Positions 24,955-33,485 of a stretch of DNA of 64,000 nucleotides are shown piece after piece. The notes beneath the pieces are model-generated. The model saw only the letters and a program-made list of their open reading frames with translations. It searched no databases and was not told the origin of the DNA. Within the stretch, counting starts at the first letter, position 1; the number at the start of each line of letters is the position of its first letter. The position numbers were made by a program, and so were the translations under genes. The stretch comes from Robertmurraya dakarensis (lineage in GTDB: Bacteria; Bacillota; Bacilli; Bacillales; Cytobacillaceae), in contig NZ_LT707408.1 in the NCBI RefSeq assembly GCF_900156875.1, forward strand, positions 772,552-836,551, written 5' to 3'.

Positions 24955-25006
24955 AAATAAAAAAGAGTGAAGTGATCACAGCGTAGCTAATGACCGTTCA
25001 CTCTTT
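24955..25006 (-). terminator. Terminator of the purine permease gene
   Basis: On the minus strand AAAGAGTGAA pairs with TTCACTCTTT over a long loop, then TTTTATTTC follows. It is seven bases after the permease stop. Confidence 0.65.
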
Positions 25007-25012
25007 CTCCGT

Positions 25013-26314
25013 TTAATGTGGCAAGAAGACTAGCTGATAAAAGAAAAGTACTGCAAATAGATAAACCAACGGATGAACTTCACGCCATTTTCCTTTCGCA
25101 ACCTTCATCAAAGGGTAGGAAATAAAGCCAATCGCGATACCTGTAGCAATAGAAGAGGTCAGCGGCATACTTAAAATAATTAAGAATGCAGGAAATGCTT
25201 CATCCAATTCATTCCATTTGATTGCAGAAATGGACCCCATCATTAAGCTTCCCACAATGATCAAGGCTGGGGCGGTAATCGCTGATAATCCAGAAACAGC
25301 ACTTACTAGCGGCCCAAAAAATGCGGACAATAGAAACAATCCAGCAACGGTTACAGAAGTTAATCCTGTACGTCCTCCAGCTGCAACACCAGCTGATGAT
25401 TCGATATAAGCAGAAGTAGGACTTGTACCGAATGCAGCTCCAGCAGTAGCTGCTATGGAATCTGACAGCAAGGCTTGTCTCGCCCGAGGCATGGTATTTC
25501 CTTTCATCAGACCTGCTTGTTGTGCAACCCCAATCATTGTCCCGGTAGTATCAAAAATCGTTACAAGCAGAAATGAAAATACGACAGCATAAAGCCCGTG
25601 GGTAATCACATCTCCAAGAGCTTCAACCGGGTTCCAGACAATGATCCCTTCTGGCAAGCCTGGCCATGCAACTAAGCCTTGTTCGAAGGAAAGCTGACCC
25701 GTAAAATACGCAACTAAGCCAGTGGCAATCATTCCGAAGAAAAGAGCGCCATGTACGCGGAAGGTCATCAACACTAACGTCACTGCAAGACCAAAAATCG
25801 TAAGATACGCAGATGGCTCTCGCAGGTCGCCAAGCGTAACAAGATTAGTGGGATGTGCCGTGATAATGCCTGTTAGACGAAGTCCAATAAAGGCAATAAA
25901 AAGACCAATTCCAGCAGTAATGCCCAATTTCAAGTTCTCTGGGATTGCTGTAATTAATTTTTCTCGGAAGGGTGTTAAAGACAAAATGATAAAGATAATT
26001 CCTGCAATAAAGACGGCTGAAAATGCTGTTACATAATCAATATTTCCATGTGTTCCTACTACAGAGTATGCAAAATACGCATTTAACCCCATACCCGGAG
26101 CAATCGCAATAGGGTAGTTGGCGAATAATCCCATCCATAATGTACCGATTATGGCAGCAATAATGGTTGCAGTAAACACCTGATCAAAGGGTACCCCTGC
26201 GTCTGCCAGAATAATCGGATTCACGACAACTATGTACACCATCGTTAGGAAAGTTGTAATTCCCGCTAATACTTCCGTTTTAACATTTGTTTGATTTTCT
26301 TTGAGTTTAAACAT
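25013..26314 (-). CDS. pbuG: NCS2-type guanine/hypoxanthine permease
   Basis: A 433-residue purine:proton symporter with 12-14 helices, of the AzgA-like PbuG/PbuO branch of nucleobase transporters. Visible family motifs are PGMGLNAYFAY near the N-terminus, TIFDTTGTMIGVAQQAG and GTSPTSAYIESSAGVAAGGRTG. GGAGGT precedes ATG 26314; the upstream ATG 26350 is not needed. I looked for a purine riboswitch upstream, as in front of B. subtilis pbuG, and found none. Monocistronic. Confidence 0.9.
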   Translation of the reverse strand: MFKLKENQTNVKTEVLAGITTFLTMVYIVVVNPIILADAGVPFDQVFTATIIAAIIGTLWMGLFANYPIAIAPGMGLNAYFAYSVVGTHGNIDYVTAFSAVFIAGIIFIILSLTPFREKLITAIPENLKLGITAGIGLFIAFIGLRLTGIITAHPTNLVTLGDLREPSAYLTIFGLAVTLVLMTFRVHGALFFGMIATGLVAYFTGQLSFEQGLVAWPGLPEGIIVWNPVEALGDVITHGLYAVVFSFLLVTIFDTTGTMIGVAQQAGLMKGNTMPRARQALLSDSIAATAGAAFGTSPTSAYIESSAGVAAGGRTGLTSVTVAGLFLLSAFFGPLVSAVSGLSAITAPALIIVGSLMMGSISAIKWNELDEAFPAFLIILSMPLTSSIATGIAIGFISYPLMKVAKGKWREVHPLVYLFAVLFFYQLVFLPH

Positions 26315-26518
26315 GAAAGACCTCCAAATACGAACAATAAAGCATATCAATAATATTCCTTATTAAGTTAAAATTCAAGATGTTATTTCGATATAGCACT
26401 TTACGGAAGGTCCATTGTCTTTAAAATTGAAAACAAGATATTTGTTTAGGACAAATTTCTACTTGGGAATAGATAATCAAGCAACAAAAATATCGGCTGT
26501 TTTGGCCGTTTATATAAA

Positions 26519-26550
26519 TGGGGCGCCAACCTCCTGATGGCGCTCTTTTG
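26519..26550. terminator. GC-rich hairpin downstream of the pseudouridine synthase
   Basis: GGGGCGCCA and TGGCGCTC pair around ACCTCCTGA. TTTT follows on the plus strand; the minus-strand trailer CCCCATTTATAT is a weak T-tract. Probably ends the minus-strand gene. Confidence 0.45.
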
Positions 26551-26562
26551 CATGGTTGAGCT

Positions 26563-27444
26563 TTACCACGGATGCGGAGCTGAAATAGACAGCTTTTCGA
26601 GCGTAAATGGATGAACAAATTCCAGTTTCGCAGCATGTAGTGCTTGGCGATGATAGCTTGGTTTTCCTCCATATAATAGATCCCCAACCAAAGGGTGCCC
26701 AATATGGCTGAAGTGAACGCGTATTTGATGAGTACGGCCAGTATCAAGCTGGCATCTAACAATAGTGGTATTATTTTTTTTATTTGTCTCTGTTACTTCA
26801 AAGCGGGTTACTGCTTTTTGTCCATTAGGAGAGACCCTTCTTCTTGTAGGATGATGCCGATCACGTCCAATTGGAGCATCAATTTTTCCTTTTTTCTTTT
26901 GCATGATACCGTGGACAATGGCGGTATAGGTTCTTTTGATGTTTCTTTCTTGTAACATCCTATCTAAGATAGCTCCTGCAAAAGAATTTTTAGCAAATAA
27001 AATAACACCAGATGTATCACGATCTAAACGGTGGATGTGTTTAACAGGACAATGCTCTCCATTTGCCTGAAGATAGAAGGCAATTCCATTTGCAATCGTG
27101 TTAGTTTGTCCGGGTGAATTCGGATGGGTATCGATTCCAGGAGGTTTATTAACAACCAGCATTAACTCATCCTCAAAAAGGATATCTACGTCCATATAGG
27201 AAGGAGTGACCCCAAAGTCTTCTTCTTGAAAAAGCTTCAGTCTAATGCAGTCGCCTTTTGTAAGATTATGAGTCCAGAGGTCAGATTTACCATTAATCAG
27301 CATTTCTTTATTCATTCTAATAAAGTGAGTTTGTTTTTTGGGAGCTTTCCATACTTCTTGAAAAAGCTGTTCCGGGGTAAGTCCCTCCCAAACCGGGGGA
27401 ATGGACATTACCAGCCACTCACCTTTTTTCTCAAAATTTATCAT
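26563..27444 (-). CDS. yhcT: RluA-family 23S/tRNA pseudouridine synthase, YhcT-like
   Basis: A 293-residue enzyme isomerising uridine to pseudouridine in RNA. The catalytic motif HRLDRDTSG contains the Asp nucleophile; LDTGRTHQIRVHF and GDLLYGG complete the family pattern. An N-terminal S4-like segment is weak. AAAGGAG lies before the double ATG 27447/27444; I take the second. It is divergent from the yhcU-like gene at 27566, the neighbour of yhcT in B. subtilis. The target site in RNA is unknown. Confidence 0.88.
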   Translation of the reverse strand: MINFEKKGEWLVMSIPPVWEGLTPEQLFQEVWKAPKKQTHFIRMNKEMLINGKSDLWTHNLTKGDCIRLKLFQEEDFGVTPSYMDVDILFEDELMLVVNKPPGIDTHPNSPGQTNTIANGIAFYLQANGEHCPVKHIHRLDRDTSGVILFAKNSFAGAILDRMLQERNIKRTYTAIVHGIMQKKKGKIDAPIGRDRHHPTRRRVSPNGQKAVTRFEVTETNKKNNTTIVRCQLDTGRTHQIRVHFSHIGHPLVGDLLYGGKPSYHRQALHAAKLEFVHPFTLEKLSISAPHPW

Positions 27445-27565
27445 CATTAACTCCTTTAAAATATGCATTCTGGCGATAATTACCACCGTCTAAACCACAT
27501 GAATTATGTTATTCTAGTCGTATATGAAAATTGGACTATACGGAATAGACAAAGGTGGGTTTTAA

Positions 27566-27964
27566 GTGAAGATTGTGTTTGCGTCTACACCAGACCAGGA
27601 AGAAATGATAGAGGACTTAGTACAAACATTTTACCAAGAAATATTCCCTCTGTACTTCTCTGATCAAGACATAAGTGATTTTAAAAGGCAGAAGGTATTA
27701 CATACCACTACGAGACATTATGAGTATTTTGGTACACTAAAGGAAGCATATCAAGTTATTACCAGTTTGCAAACGTTAATATCCATTTTAGAATCGTCGA
27801 AGCCTGAACCTCATCATGAAGCTCTCTTCGAAAATAATGTGCAGACATTAAAGGATTTTGGTTTATGTTTCCCATTTAGCTATTGTCAATTTATTGACGG
27901 GAAAAACGATCAAAGTGAAGTGATCAGTGCATATACAAAAGCAGCAAATGAGCTTCTCGTATAA
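27566..27964 (+). CDS. yhcU: YhcU-like protein (DUF5365)
   Basis: A 132-residue soluble, mostly helical protein with no known activity. It matches in length and position (beside yhcT) the B. subtilis YhcU family. It starts at GTG with AAAGGTGGG upstream. There are no metal-binding clusters or membrane segments. A very stable terminator follows. Assignment rests on synteny and overall resemblance, so is moderate. Confidence 0.7.
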   Translation: MKIVFASTPDQEEMIEDLVQTFYQEIFPLYFSDQDISDFKRQKVLHTTTRHYEYFGTLKEAYQVITSLQTLISILESSKPEPHHEALFENNVQTLKDFGLCFPFSYCQFIDGKNDQSEVISAYTKAANELLV

Positions 27965-28010
27965 GGTACAAACTATTAACATGGAAGAAAATCCCTGTTG
28001 TTAACTCGTG

Positions 28011-28066
28011 ATAAAGGTGACAGGCAGCTGTAATTTATTTTACAGCTGCCTGTCACCTTTATTTGT
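28011..28066. terminator. Exceptionally long perfect-stem bidirectional terminator
   Basis: A 23-base perfect inverted repeat, arms at 28011-28033 and 28040-28062, core GGTGACAGGCAGCTGTAA, six-base loop. The right arm's end GTCACCTTTATTT is repeated at once (28051-28063 and 28065-28077). It separates yhcU from the converging thioredoxin gene. Confidence 0.85.
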
Positions 28067-28078
28067 CACCTTTATTTA

Positions 28079-28549
28079 TTATTTACTATTCTGATTGAAC
28101 CATTCTTCAAATACTTCTTTCTCTTGAAAACCTGTAATTCTCTCGGTTTCTTTTCCGTCTTTATACTGAACAATAGTTGGTGTCTCGGTAATCCGATAGT
28201 CATCCCAGCCATCCTCAAATTCAAGGAGATTGAATTGAACAAGATCAATACCCATTTCTTCAGATAATGGCGCTACAATAGGGGTTGTCCGTACACAATG
28301 AGGACAAGTCGGACTGAAAAAATAAACGGTAACATCTTCATTGTTGTTAAGCTTTTCTTCTAATTCATCTGGAAGGATAATATTCTGGTAATGGGGATCA
28401 TCCAATTGAGCAGCTGTCTCTGGATGAAGCGTATCCTTTTTATAGACATTGTCTTCGGAAACTTTCTCTTCATTTTGCATTTTTGTTAAAAATCCAACAG
28501 CAACAAATAAAGCAATGACGATTACTAGAAAAATGATCACTTTTTTCAT
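28079..28549 (-). CDS. Membrane-anchored thioredoxin-like protein (CPHC)
   Basis: A 156-residue protein with an N-terminal membrane anchor (about residues 4-20), a 35-residue linker and a thioredoxin domain with active site CPHC (Cys82, Cys85) in YFFSPTCPHC, followed by the cis-Pro loop ETPTIVQY. The domain is outside the membrane. It is four bases downstream of the BdbC gene, so the pair acts as DsbA/DsbB-like oxidant and re-oxidase. B. subtilis pairs BdbC with BdbD; here the partner is a short, linker-type thioredoxin more like BdbA in size. Confidence 0.85.
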   Translation of the reverse strand: MKKVIIFLVIVIALFVAVGFLTKMQNEEKVSEDNVYKKDTLHPETAAQLDDPHYQNIILPDELEEKLNNNEDVTVYFFSPTCPHCVRTTPIVAPLSEEMGIDLVQFNLLEFEDGWDDYRITETPTIVQYKDGKETERITGFQEKEVFEEWFNQNSK

Positions 28550-28553
28550 GGTA

Positions 28554-28982
28554 TTAAGCTACCTCCCTTGATTTCTTCCAAATTAACAGGCTGCAAATAA
28601 AAATGATGATAAAGGCGACGAGTGCAAGGAAAGGGATTGTAACAAACCCAAGCCAATCGATATATTGTCCTGTACAAGGAACGCGGCCACAGGCTGGAGC
28701 AGAGTCTGCTAGAAAGCTTATCTTTTGAATAGAGTAATGATAGATAGAAATTCCAGCGCCAACTACTGATAATACCATTGTATATAAAGCAATGCGATAA
28801 TCCTTTAAAACAGTGGCTATCCCTAATAATATAACAAATGGGTACATGATAATTCTTTGATACCAGCATAATTCGCAAGGCTCAAACTGTCTAATTTCAG
28901 AAAAGTACAGACTTCCAAACATAGCAAGCACGGAAGCTGCCCATGCGAAAAAAATATAAGATTCTCGACGGTCCTTTTTCAT
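28554..28982 (-). CDS. bdbC: Disulfide bond oxidoreductase, DsbB/BdbC family
   Basis: A 142-residue four-helix membrane protein that passes electrons from a thioredoxin-like partner to menaquinone. Cysteine pairs are visible: Cys36-Cys39 in EPCELCWYQRI and Cys98-Cys103 in PACGRVPC. ATG 28982 with AGGTG upstream gives the standard length; the longer frame from 29042 runs through the hairpin element upstream and is not needed. It is the first gene of a two-gene unit with the thioredoxin at 28079. It forms disulfides in exported proteins, including competence proteins in B. subtilis. Confidence 0.9.
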   Translation of the reverse strand: MKKDRRESYIFFAWAASVLAMFGSLYFSEIRQFEPCELCWYQRIIMYPFVILLGIATVLKDYRIALYTMVLSVVGAGISIYHYSIQKISFLADSAPACGRVPCTGQYIDWLGFVTIPFLALVAFIIIFICSLLIWKKSREVA

Positions 28983-29014
28983 ATATACACCTGTTCTTTC
29001 ATAGAGTGAAACTT

Positions 29015-29140
29015 CCATCAGTGGGGTTTTCTTCATCCCCACTGATGGTTAGTTGAACTAATCGGGCTTTTACGGGCAGTTGATCCCTCACCAATCTAAT
29101 TTGTATAATCAAAACCTTGGGTAGGGGTCTTACTGCCCGT
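29015..29140. repeat. Two-hairpin structured element upstream of bdbC
   Basis: A perfect 12-base inverted repeat, CCATCAGTGGGG (29015-29026) with CCCCACTGATGG (29037-29048), is followed by a small TTAGTT/AACTAA repeat. A second, longer imperfect hairpin follows, with base ACGGGCAGT (29072-29080) and ACTGCCCGT (29132-29140) and inner arms GATCCCTCACC/GGGTAGGGGTC. It sits in the leader of bdbC. It could be a folded 5' leader RNA or a non-coding mobile repeat; similar wording seems familiar from other Bacillus intergenic regions, but I cannot verify it. Confidence 0.6.
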
Positions 29141-29377
29141 TAACCTGCGATAAGTTAGTCCTCATTATTTTATGCTGTGGTGGTTAATTTTTCAAACTAA
29201 AAGTGATATCATATCTTATTGTTACCTTTTTTGTAACTAAATTGGGAAAAAATATACATTTGCACGTCCTTAACATAATCTTTACATAAAAATACATAAA
29301 ACAAAGCGTTTCTTTAAAGGGAAGCATGACTATGTTATCGAAATGTTTTTAAGTGGAAACGAATTGGAGGTTGTTGA
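29141..29377 (+). other. Promoter region of pgcA
   Basis: AT-rich spacer. TTAACA (29270), TTTACA (29281) and ATACAT (29292) occur at an 11-base period, which resembles the PhoP-binding TT(A/T/C)ACA repeat. There is no convincing sigma-A pair. Nothing coding seen. Confidence 0.35.
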
Positions 29378-31111
29378 ATGAGCTGGAAGGTAAAAGCAGA
29401 CAATTGGAAAACATTTGGAGGGTTAGATCAAGAGTTAAAATTACAGTTGCAAAATTATGATGAAAAGGAATTAGAAGAAGCGTTTTATAAGAACTTAGAG
29501 TTTGGGACAGGTGGAATGCGCGGCGAAATTGGAGCAGGAACTAATAGGATGAACATCTATACAGTTCGGAAAGCTTCAGCAGGCTTGGCAGCGTATATTG
29601 ATTCCGTAAGTGAAGAAGCAAAAAAGCGCGGCGTAGTAATCGCATATGATTCGCGTCATAAATCCAAAGAATTTGCTATGGAGGCGGCAGCGACCCTAGC
29701 AACAAGAGGGATTCAAACCTATGTTTTTGATGAGCTTCGTCCAACACCAGAGCTCTCATTTGCTGTTCGCTATTTAAATGCATATGGTGGTATCGTCATC
29801 ACAGCGAGTCATAACCCACCTGAATATAATGGCTACAAGGTTTATGGTCCAGATGGCGGCCAGCTTCCACCAAATAGCGCAGATGTTGTGATTTCCAAAG
29901 TGAATGAAATAGAAAATGAACTTCAAATAGATGTATTGAATGTTAACGAATTAAAGGAAAAAAACTTAATCAAGATAATTGGAGAAAAAGTTGATCAAGC
30001 CTATACTGAAAAGCTCGTATCGATTTCAGAGAATCAAGAAATTGCGAAGAATTCAGATGTCAGCATTGTGTTTACTCCGTTGCATGGGACTGCAAATAAA
30101 CCGGTAAGAAGAGCATTAGAGGCTCTACAGTACAAAAATGTGCATGTGGTCAAAGAACAGGAGCTTCCAGATCCGCAATTTTCTACAGTGAAAAGCCCAA
30201 ATCCAGAGGAACATGCTGCTTTCGAGCTCGCTATCCAAAAAGGGGAAGAAGTCGGAGCAGATATATTAATTGCTGCGGATCCAGATGCAGATCGACTCGG
30301 AATTGCGGTTAAAGACTCTGACGGAGAATATGTGGTTTTAACTGGAAATCAAACAGGTGCATTATTGCTAGAATACATATTGTCCAACAAGAAGCAAAAA
30401 GGAACTCTGCCGCAGAATGGGGTCATGCTAAAAACAATCGTAACTTCTGAACTTGGAGCTGAGGTAGCATCTTCCTTTGGCGTCAAAACGGTTAATGTCT
30501 TGACAGGATTTAAATTTATCGCTGAAAAAATTAAAGAATATGAAGCAACAGGTGAGCATCAATTTTTATTTGGTTATGAAGAAAGTTACGGGTATTTAAT
30601 TGGAGATTTTGCACGTGATAAGGATGCTGTTCAAGCAGCTCTATTAGCTGCAGAGCTTTGTGCCTATTACAAGCAAAAAGGAATGTCCTTGTATCAAGCT
30701 TTGCTTGGGATTTATGAAAAATATGGCTACTACCAAGAAGGCCTCCGGTCGATGACTCTTAAGGGGAAATCAGGAGCTGAATTGATTCAAGAAACGTTGT
30801 CATCCTTCCGAAAAGATCATATTAAGCAATTAGATAGCATGAAAGTTGTGATGGTGGAGGATTATTTAACAAGTGTTCGTCATGTAACAGATAAGTCCGA
30901 TGAAGAAATTCATTTACCAAAATCGAATGTACTTAAATATACCTTTGATGATGGTACGTGGGTCTGCTTAAGGCCATCTGGTACAGAGCCAAAAATTAAA
31001 TTCTATTTTGGTGTAAAAGGAAAAAGCCTTGAGGAAAGCAAATTGAAGCTTGCTGCTGTTGAGAACAGCTTTATGAAGATTGTTGATGAAAGAATGAACC
31101 AGGCTAACTGA
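29378..31111 (+). CDS. pgcA: Alpha-phosphoglucomutase / phosphomannomutase
   Basis: A 577-residue member of the alpha-D-phosphohexomutase family, interconverting glucose-6-phosphate and glucose-1-phosphate. The phospho-Ser loop is [16 protein letters not shown], the metal loop is [10 protein letters not shown], the sugar loop is [10 protein letters not shown] and the phosphate loop is [12 protein letters not shown]. Length and motifs match B. subtilis PgcA (YhxB), which supplies UDP-glucose for glycolipid and teichoic acid decoration. GGAGG precedes the ATG. Monocistronic with a terminator. Confidence 0.94.
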   Translation: MSWKVKADNWKTFGGLDQELKLQLQNYDEKELEEAFYKNLEFGTGGMRGEIGAGTNRMNIYTVRKASAGLAAYIDSVSEEAKKRGVVIAYDSRHKSKEFAMEAAATLATRGIQTYVFDELRPTPELSFAVRYLNAYGGIVITASHNPPEYNGYKVYGPDGGQLPPNSADVVISKVNEIENELQIDVLNVNELKEKNLIKIIGEKVDQAYTEKLVSISENQEIAKNSDVSIVFTPLHGTANKPVRRALEALQYKNVHVVKEQELPDPQFSTVKSPNPEEHAAFELAIQKGEEVGADILIAADPDADRLGIAVKDSDGEYVVLTGNQTGALLLEYILSNKKQKGTLPQNGVMLKTIVTSELGAEVASSFGVKTVNVLTGFKFIAEKIKEYEATGEHQFLFGYEESYGYLIGDFARDKDAVQAALLAAELCAYYKQKGMSLYQALLGIYEKYGYYQEGLRSMTLKGKSGAELIQETLSSFRKDHIKQLDSMKVVMVEDYLTSVRHVTDKSDEEIHLPKSNVLKYTFDDGTWVCLRPSGTEPKIKFYFGVKGKSLEESKLKLAAVENSFMKIVDERMNQAN

Positions 31112-31125
31112 ACAAAATAAATTGT

Positions 31126-31162
31126 AAGACACGGTCATATATTTTAGACCGTGTCTTTTTTT
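31126..31162 (+). terminator. Terminator after pgcA
   Basis: AAGACACGGTC and GACCGTGTCTT form a perfect 11-base stem with T7. Confidence 0.9.
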
Positions 31163-31190
31163 GGTGGAATTCGTTTTTAGTTCTGATGGG

Positions 31191-31439
31191 TCAGGTTAAG
31201 GTCGTATCCAGCAGTTCCTCATTAGTCGAAAGATCGTTTGCATGGTCGATGTATCTTAGTAAAGAATATAAATGTTTCTCAATAACACTGTAATCTTTCT
31301 CAAAATTATATGCGTGTAAAAAATGTTCGATTTTTTTGGATAAAAAATGGTCTTTTGTTCTGACCATTAGGATCAACAAGTTGTCCCATTGGGAACGATG
31401 CGTGTAATACAATGCTCGATCATAATCGATTTGATTCAT
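31191..31439 (-). CDS. yhdB: YhdB-like protein
   Basis: An 82-residue soluble protein beginning with the conserved DYDRALYYTHRSQWDNLL segment that I recognise from B. subtilis YhdB. Helical, Tyr- and His-rich, with no metal-binding cluster. It is divergent from spoVR, as the two genes are neighbours in B. subtilis. A ribosome site (AAAGGAGG) precedes the ATG. Function unknown; probably sporulation-linked by context only. Confidence 0.8.
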   Translation of the reverse strand: MNQIDYDRALYYTHRSQWDNLLILMVRTKDHFLSKKIEHFLHAYNFEKDYSVIEKHLYSLLRYIDHANDLSTNEELLDTTLT

Positions 31440-31663
31440 CCTAGTCTCTCCTCCTTTTTAAGGAGTTGAATATAGTGTATGGAGGAAAGACAGAAAATCA
31501 CTAAGAAAATGTTGGACACATTGATCTTAAGGGATTTTCATCATTTACCTGAATAACCATTAATGAATTAGCACTAAATAAGATAAATGACTAACATCGA
31601 ATTAACAGGTTTGTATATTTTTTTAGAAGAAAGAAACTTTTCTCTATGTAATTTACTTGAAAA

Positions 31664-31692
31664 TCATCATTTTTGATTCTTCCTCATAGATT
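31664..31692 (+). promoter_or_regulatory. Sigma-E-like promoter of spoVR
   Basis: TCATCAT (31664-31670), 14 bases, CATAGATT (31685-31692). The -10 and the spacing are as in the prkA promoter and the -35 matches five of seven positions. It starts about 25 bases before the spoVR ATG. Confidence 0.5.
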
Positions 31693-31722
31693 AGATATAA
31701 GACTAGAAGGGGGAGGAGTCGG

Positions 31723-33138
31723 ATGAGAGCAGAGGAAAGAAAAGCCTTGGAATATGCCATTGAGGAAATTACGGAAATCGCAACTGGTTTTGGGTTGGAT
31801 TTCTATCCAATGAGATATGAAATTTGTCCAGCTGACATTATTTATACATTTGGAGCATATGGGATGCCGACGCGATTTTCTCATTGGAGCTTCGGTAAAC
31901 AGTTTCATAAAATGAAATTACATTATGATTTAGGGCTTTCGAAAATTTATGAGCTGGTTATTAATTCAAATCCATGCTACGCATTTTTACTTGATTCAAA
32001 TTCCTTAATACAGAACAAATTAATTGTTGCACATGTGCTGGCACACTGTGACTTTTTCAAGAATAATGTCCGTTTTCAAAATACGAAGCGAGACATGGTT
32101 GAAAGTATGGCGGCAACAGCAGAAAGAATTCGGCAGTATGAAATTCAATACGGAAAAAGAGAAGTTGAAACCTTTTTGGATGCTGTTTTAGCAATCGAGG
32201 AACATATCGATCCGTCCTTAATGCGTCCTAAGCTTAGCTGGACAATGGATGATGTTGAATATGAAGAAGAGGGAGATGTAAAGCAAAGTCCATATGATGA
32301 TCTTTGGAATTTAGACAAGAAGGATGATAAGAATTCCAAGCCTAAAAAGAAGATTAAGAAATTTCCACCGCAGCCTGAAAAGGATATTTTGCTGTTCATT
32401 GAAAGTTACAGCAGAGAATTAACTGATTGGCAAAGAGATATTCTAACAATGATGAGGGAAGAAATGCTTTATTTCTGGCCTCAGTTAGAGACGAAAATTA
32501 TGAACGAGGGCTGGGCATCGTACTGGCATCAAAGGATACTGCGAGAAATGGATTTAACTTCTGCTGAGGCGCTAGAATTTGCAAAGTTAAATGCAGGGGT
32601 CGTGCAGCCATCTCGAACGGGTATTAATCCATATTATTTAGGTTTAAAAATTCTAGAGGATATCGAGGAACGTTATAATAATCCAACAGAGGAGATGAAA
32701 AGAAGAGGAGTTCAACCGAACTCAGGCCGCGAAAAGATTTTCGAGGTCCGTGAAGTCGAATCAGATATTTCCTTTATTCGCAATTATTTAACAAAGGATC
32801 TGGTTATGCGTGAGGATATGTATTTATTCCAAAAGCAAGGCAGAGATTATAAAATAGTAGATAAAGCATGGGAAGAGGTACGGGATCAACTGGTCAGCAT
32901 GAGAGTAAATGGAGGATTCCCTTATTTAACTGTTACCGACGGTGATTATCTCAAAAATGGGGAATTATATATTAAGCATGGGTTTGAAGGAATTGAATTG
33001 GATATAAAATATCTAGAAAAGGTTATGCCTTATATTCACCAACTTTGGGGCAGGGGAGTTCATATCGAAACAGTAATTGAAGATCGAAACTTATTATTCA
33101 CATATGACGGAAAAGGAATTCACAGGAAATATTTATAA
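31723..33138 (+). CDS. spoVR: Stage V sporulation protein R
   Basis: A 471-residue SpoVR/YcgB-family protein, required for normal spore cortex in B. subtilis. The N-terminal half has the [20 protein letters not shown] motif and [12 protein letters not shown] with conserved His/Cys, and the middle contains [10 protein letters not shown], a metal-hydrolase-like pattern (E, H). An acidic/basic linker lies near 180-205. AGGGGGAGGAG precedes the ATG. It belongs by co-occurrence to the PrkA-YhbH-SpoVR module; the other two are 16-19 kb away here. Biochemical role unknown. Confidence 0.93.
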   Translation: MRAEERKALEYAIEEITEIATGFGLDFYPMRYEICPADIIYTFGAYGMPTRFSHWSFGKQFHKMKLHYDLGLSKIYELVINSNPCYAFLLDSNSLIQNKLIVAHVLAHCDFFKNNVRFQNTKRDMVESMAATAERIRQYEIQYGKREVETFLDAVLAIEEHIDPSLMRPKLSWTMDDVEYEEEGDVKQSPYDDLWNLDKKDDKNSKPKKKIKKFPPQPEKDILLFIESYSRELTDWQRDILTMMREEMLYFWPQLETKIMNEGWASYWHQRILREMDLTSAEALEFAKLNAGVVQPSRTGINPYYLGLKILEDIEERYNNPTEEMKRRGVQPNSGREKIFEVREVESDISFIRNYLTKDLVMREDMYLFQKQGRDYKIVDKAWEEVRDQLVSMRVNGGFPYLTVTDGDYLKNGELYIKHGFEGIELDIKYLEKVMPYIHQLWGRGVHIETVIEDRNLLFTYDGKGIHRKYL

Positions 33139-33148
33139 TATTAGGAAT

Positions 33149-33176
33149 GCTCTCAAATTTGAGGGCTTTTTTTATT
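33149..33176 (+). terminator. Terminator after spoVR
   Basis: GCTCTCAAA and TTTGAGGGC pair (one G-T) and T7 follows. Confidence 0.8.
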
Positions 33177-33199
33177 TTTTTAGTATAAACAGCCTGGGT

Positions 33200-33215
33200 G
33201 TTGCAAAAAAGCAAC
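33200..33215. promoter_or_regulatory. Upstream activator site 1 for the sigma-54 regulator
   Basis: GTTGC-AAAAAA-GCAAC, extended by T/A to a 6-base arm palindrome. It lies about 230 bases upstream of the -24 box. Same half-sites and spacing as site 3. Confidence 0.6.
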
Positions 33216-33318
33216 AATAATCATGTGGGAGAAAAATTGATAAAGCCTTATCTAATGGGGTTTTCAGAGAAACTGACATGATTCTACTTTATTCGATAAC
33301 CTCCTAAAGATGATAGTT

Positions 33319-33354
33319 ATGCAAAAATGCAACACTCGTTGCGTTGTTGCAACA
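33319..33354. promoter_or_regulatory. Upstream activator sites 2 and 3
   Basis: Site 3 is GTTGC-GTTGTT-GCAAC (33339-33354). Site 2 is a degenerate copy, TATGC-AAAAAT-GCAAC (33319-33334). Their centres are 20 bases apart, two helical turns, so bound dimers would lie on one face, about 75-110 bases before the -24 element, a usual enhancer distance. Confidence 0.65.
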
Positions 33355-33428
33355 TTTTGAATGTAAATTTATAATAATAATTATTAAGAAATGTTAGAAA
33401 TATTGCTATTTTGTCACTATTTTTTACT

Positions 33429-33445
33429 TTGGCACACTTCTTGCA
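33429..33445 (+). promoter_or_regulatory. Sigma-54 (SigL) -24/-12 promoter
   Basis: TTGGCAC-N5-TTGCA, an essentially consensus sigma-54 promoter with GG (33431) and GC (33443) correctly spaced. It lies about 40 bases before the regulator ATG, so the regulator is under sigma-54 control itself. Confidence 0.88.
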
Positions 33446-33485
33446 TTATAAAAAAACGAGTGTATCACTCAAAAGGAGTAAGGGA

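Noticed and set aside
26315-26420. Purine riboswitch in front of the pbuG-type permease
   Set aside because: The conserved purine-aptamer core pairing was not found between the start and position 26420.
29015-29140. Start of bdbC at the upstream in-frame ATG 29042
   Set aside because: It would translate through the perfect hairpin and lacks a ribosome site; ATG 28982 gives the standard family length.
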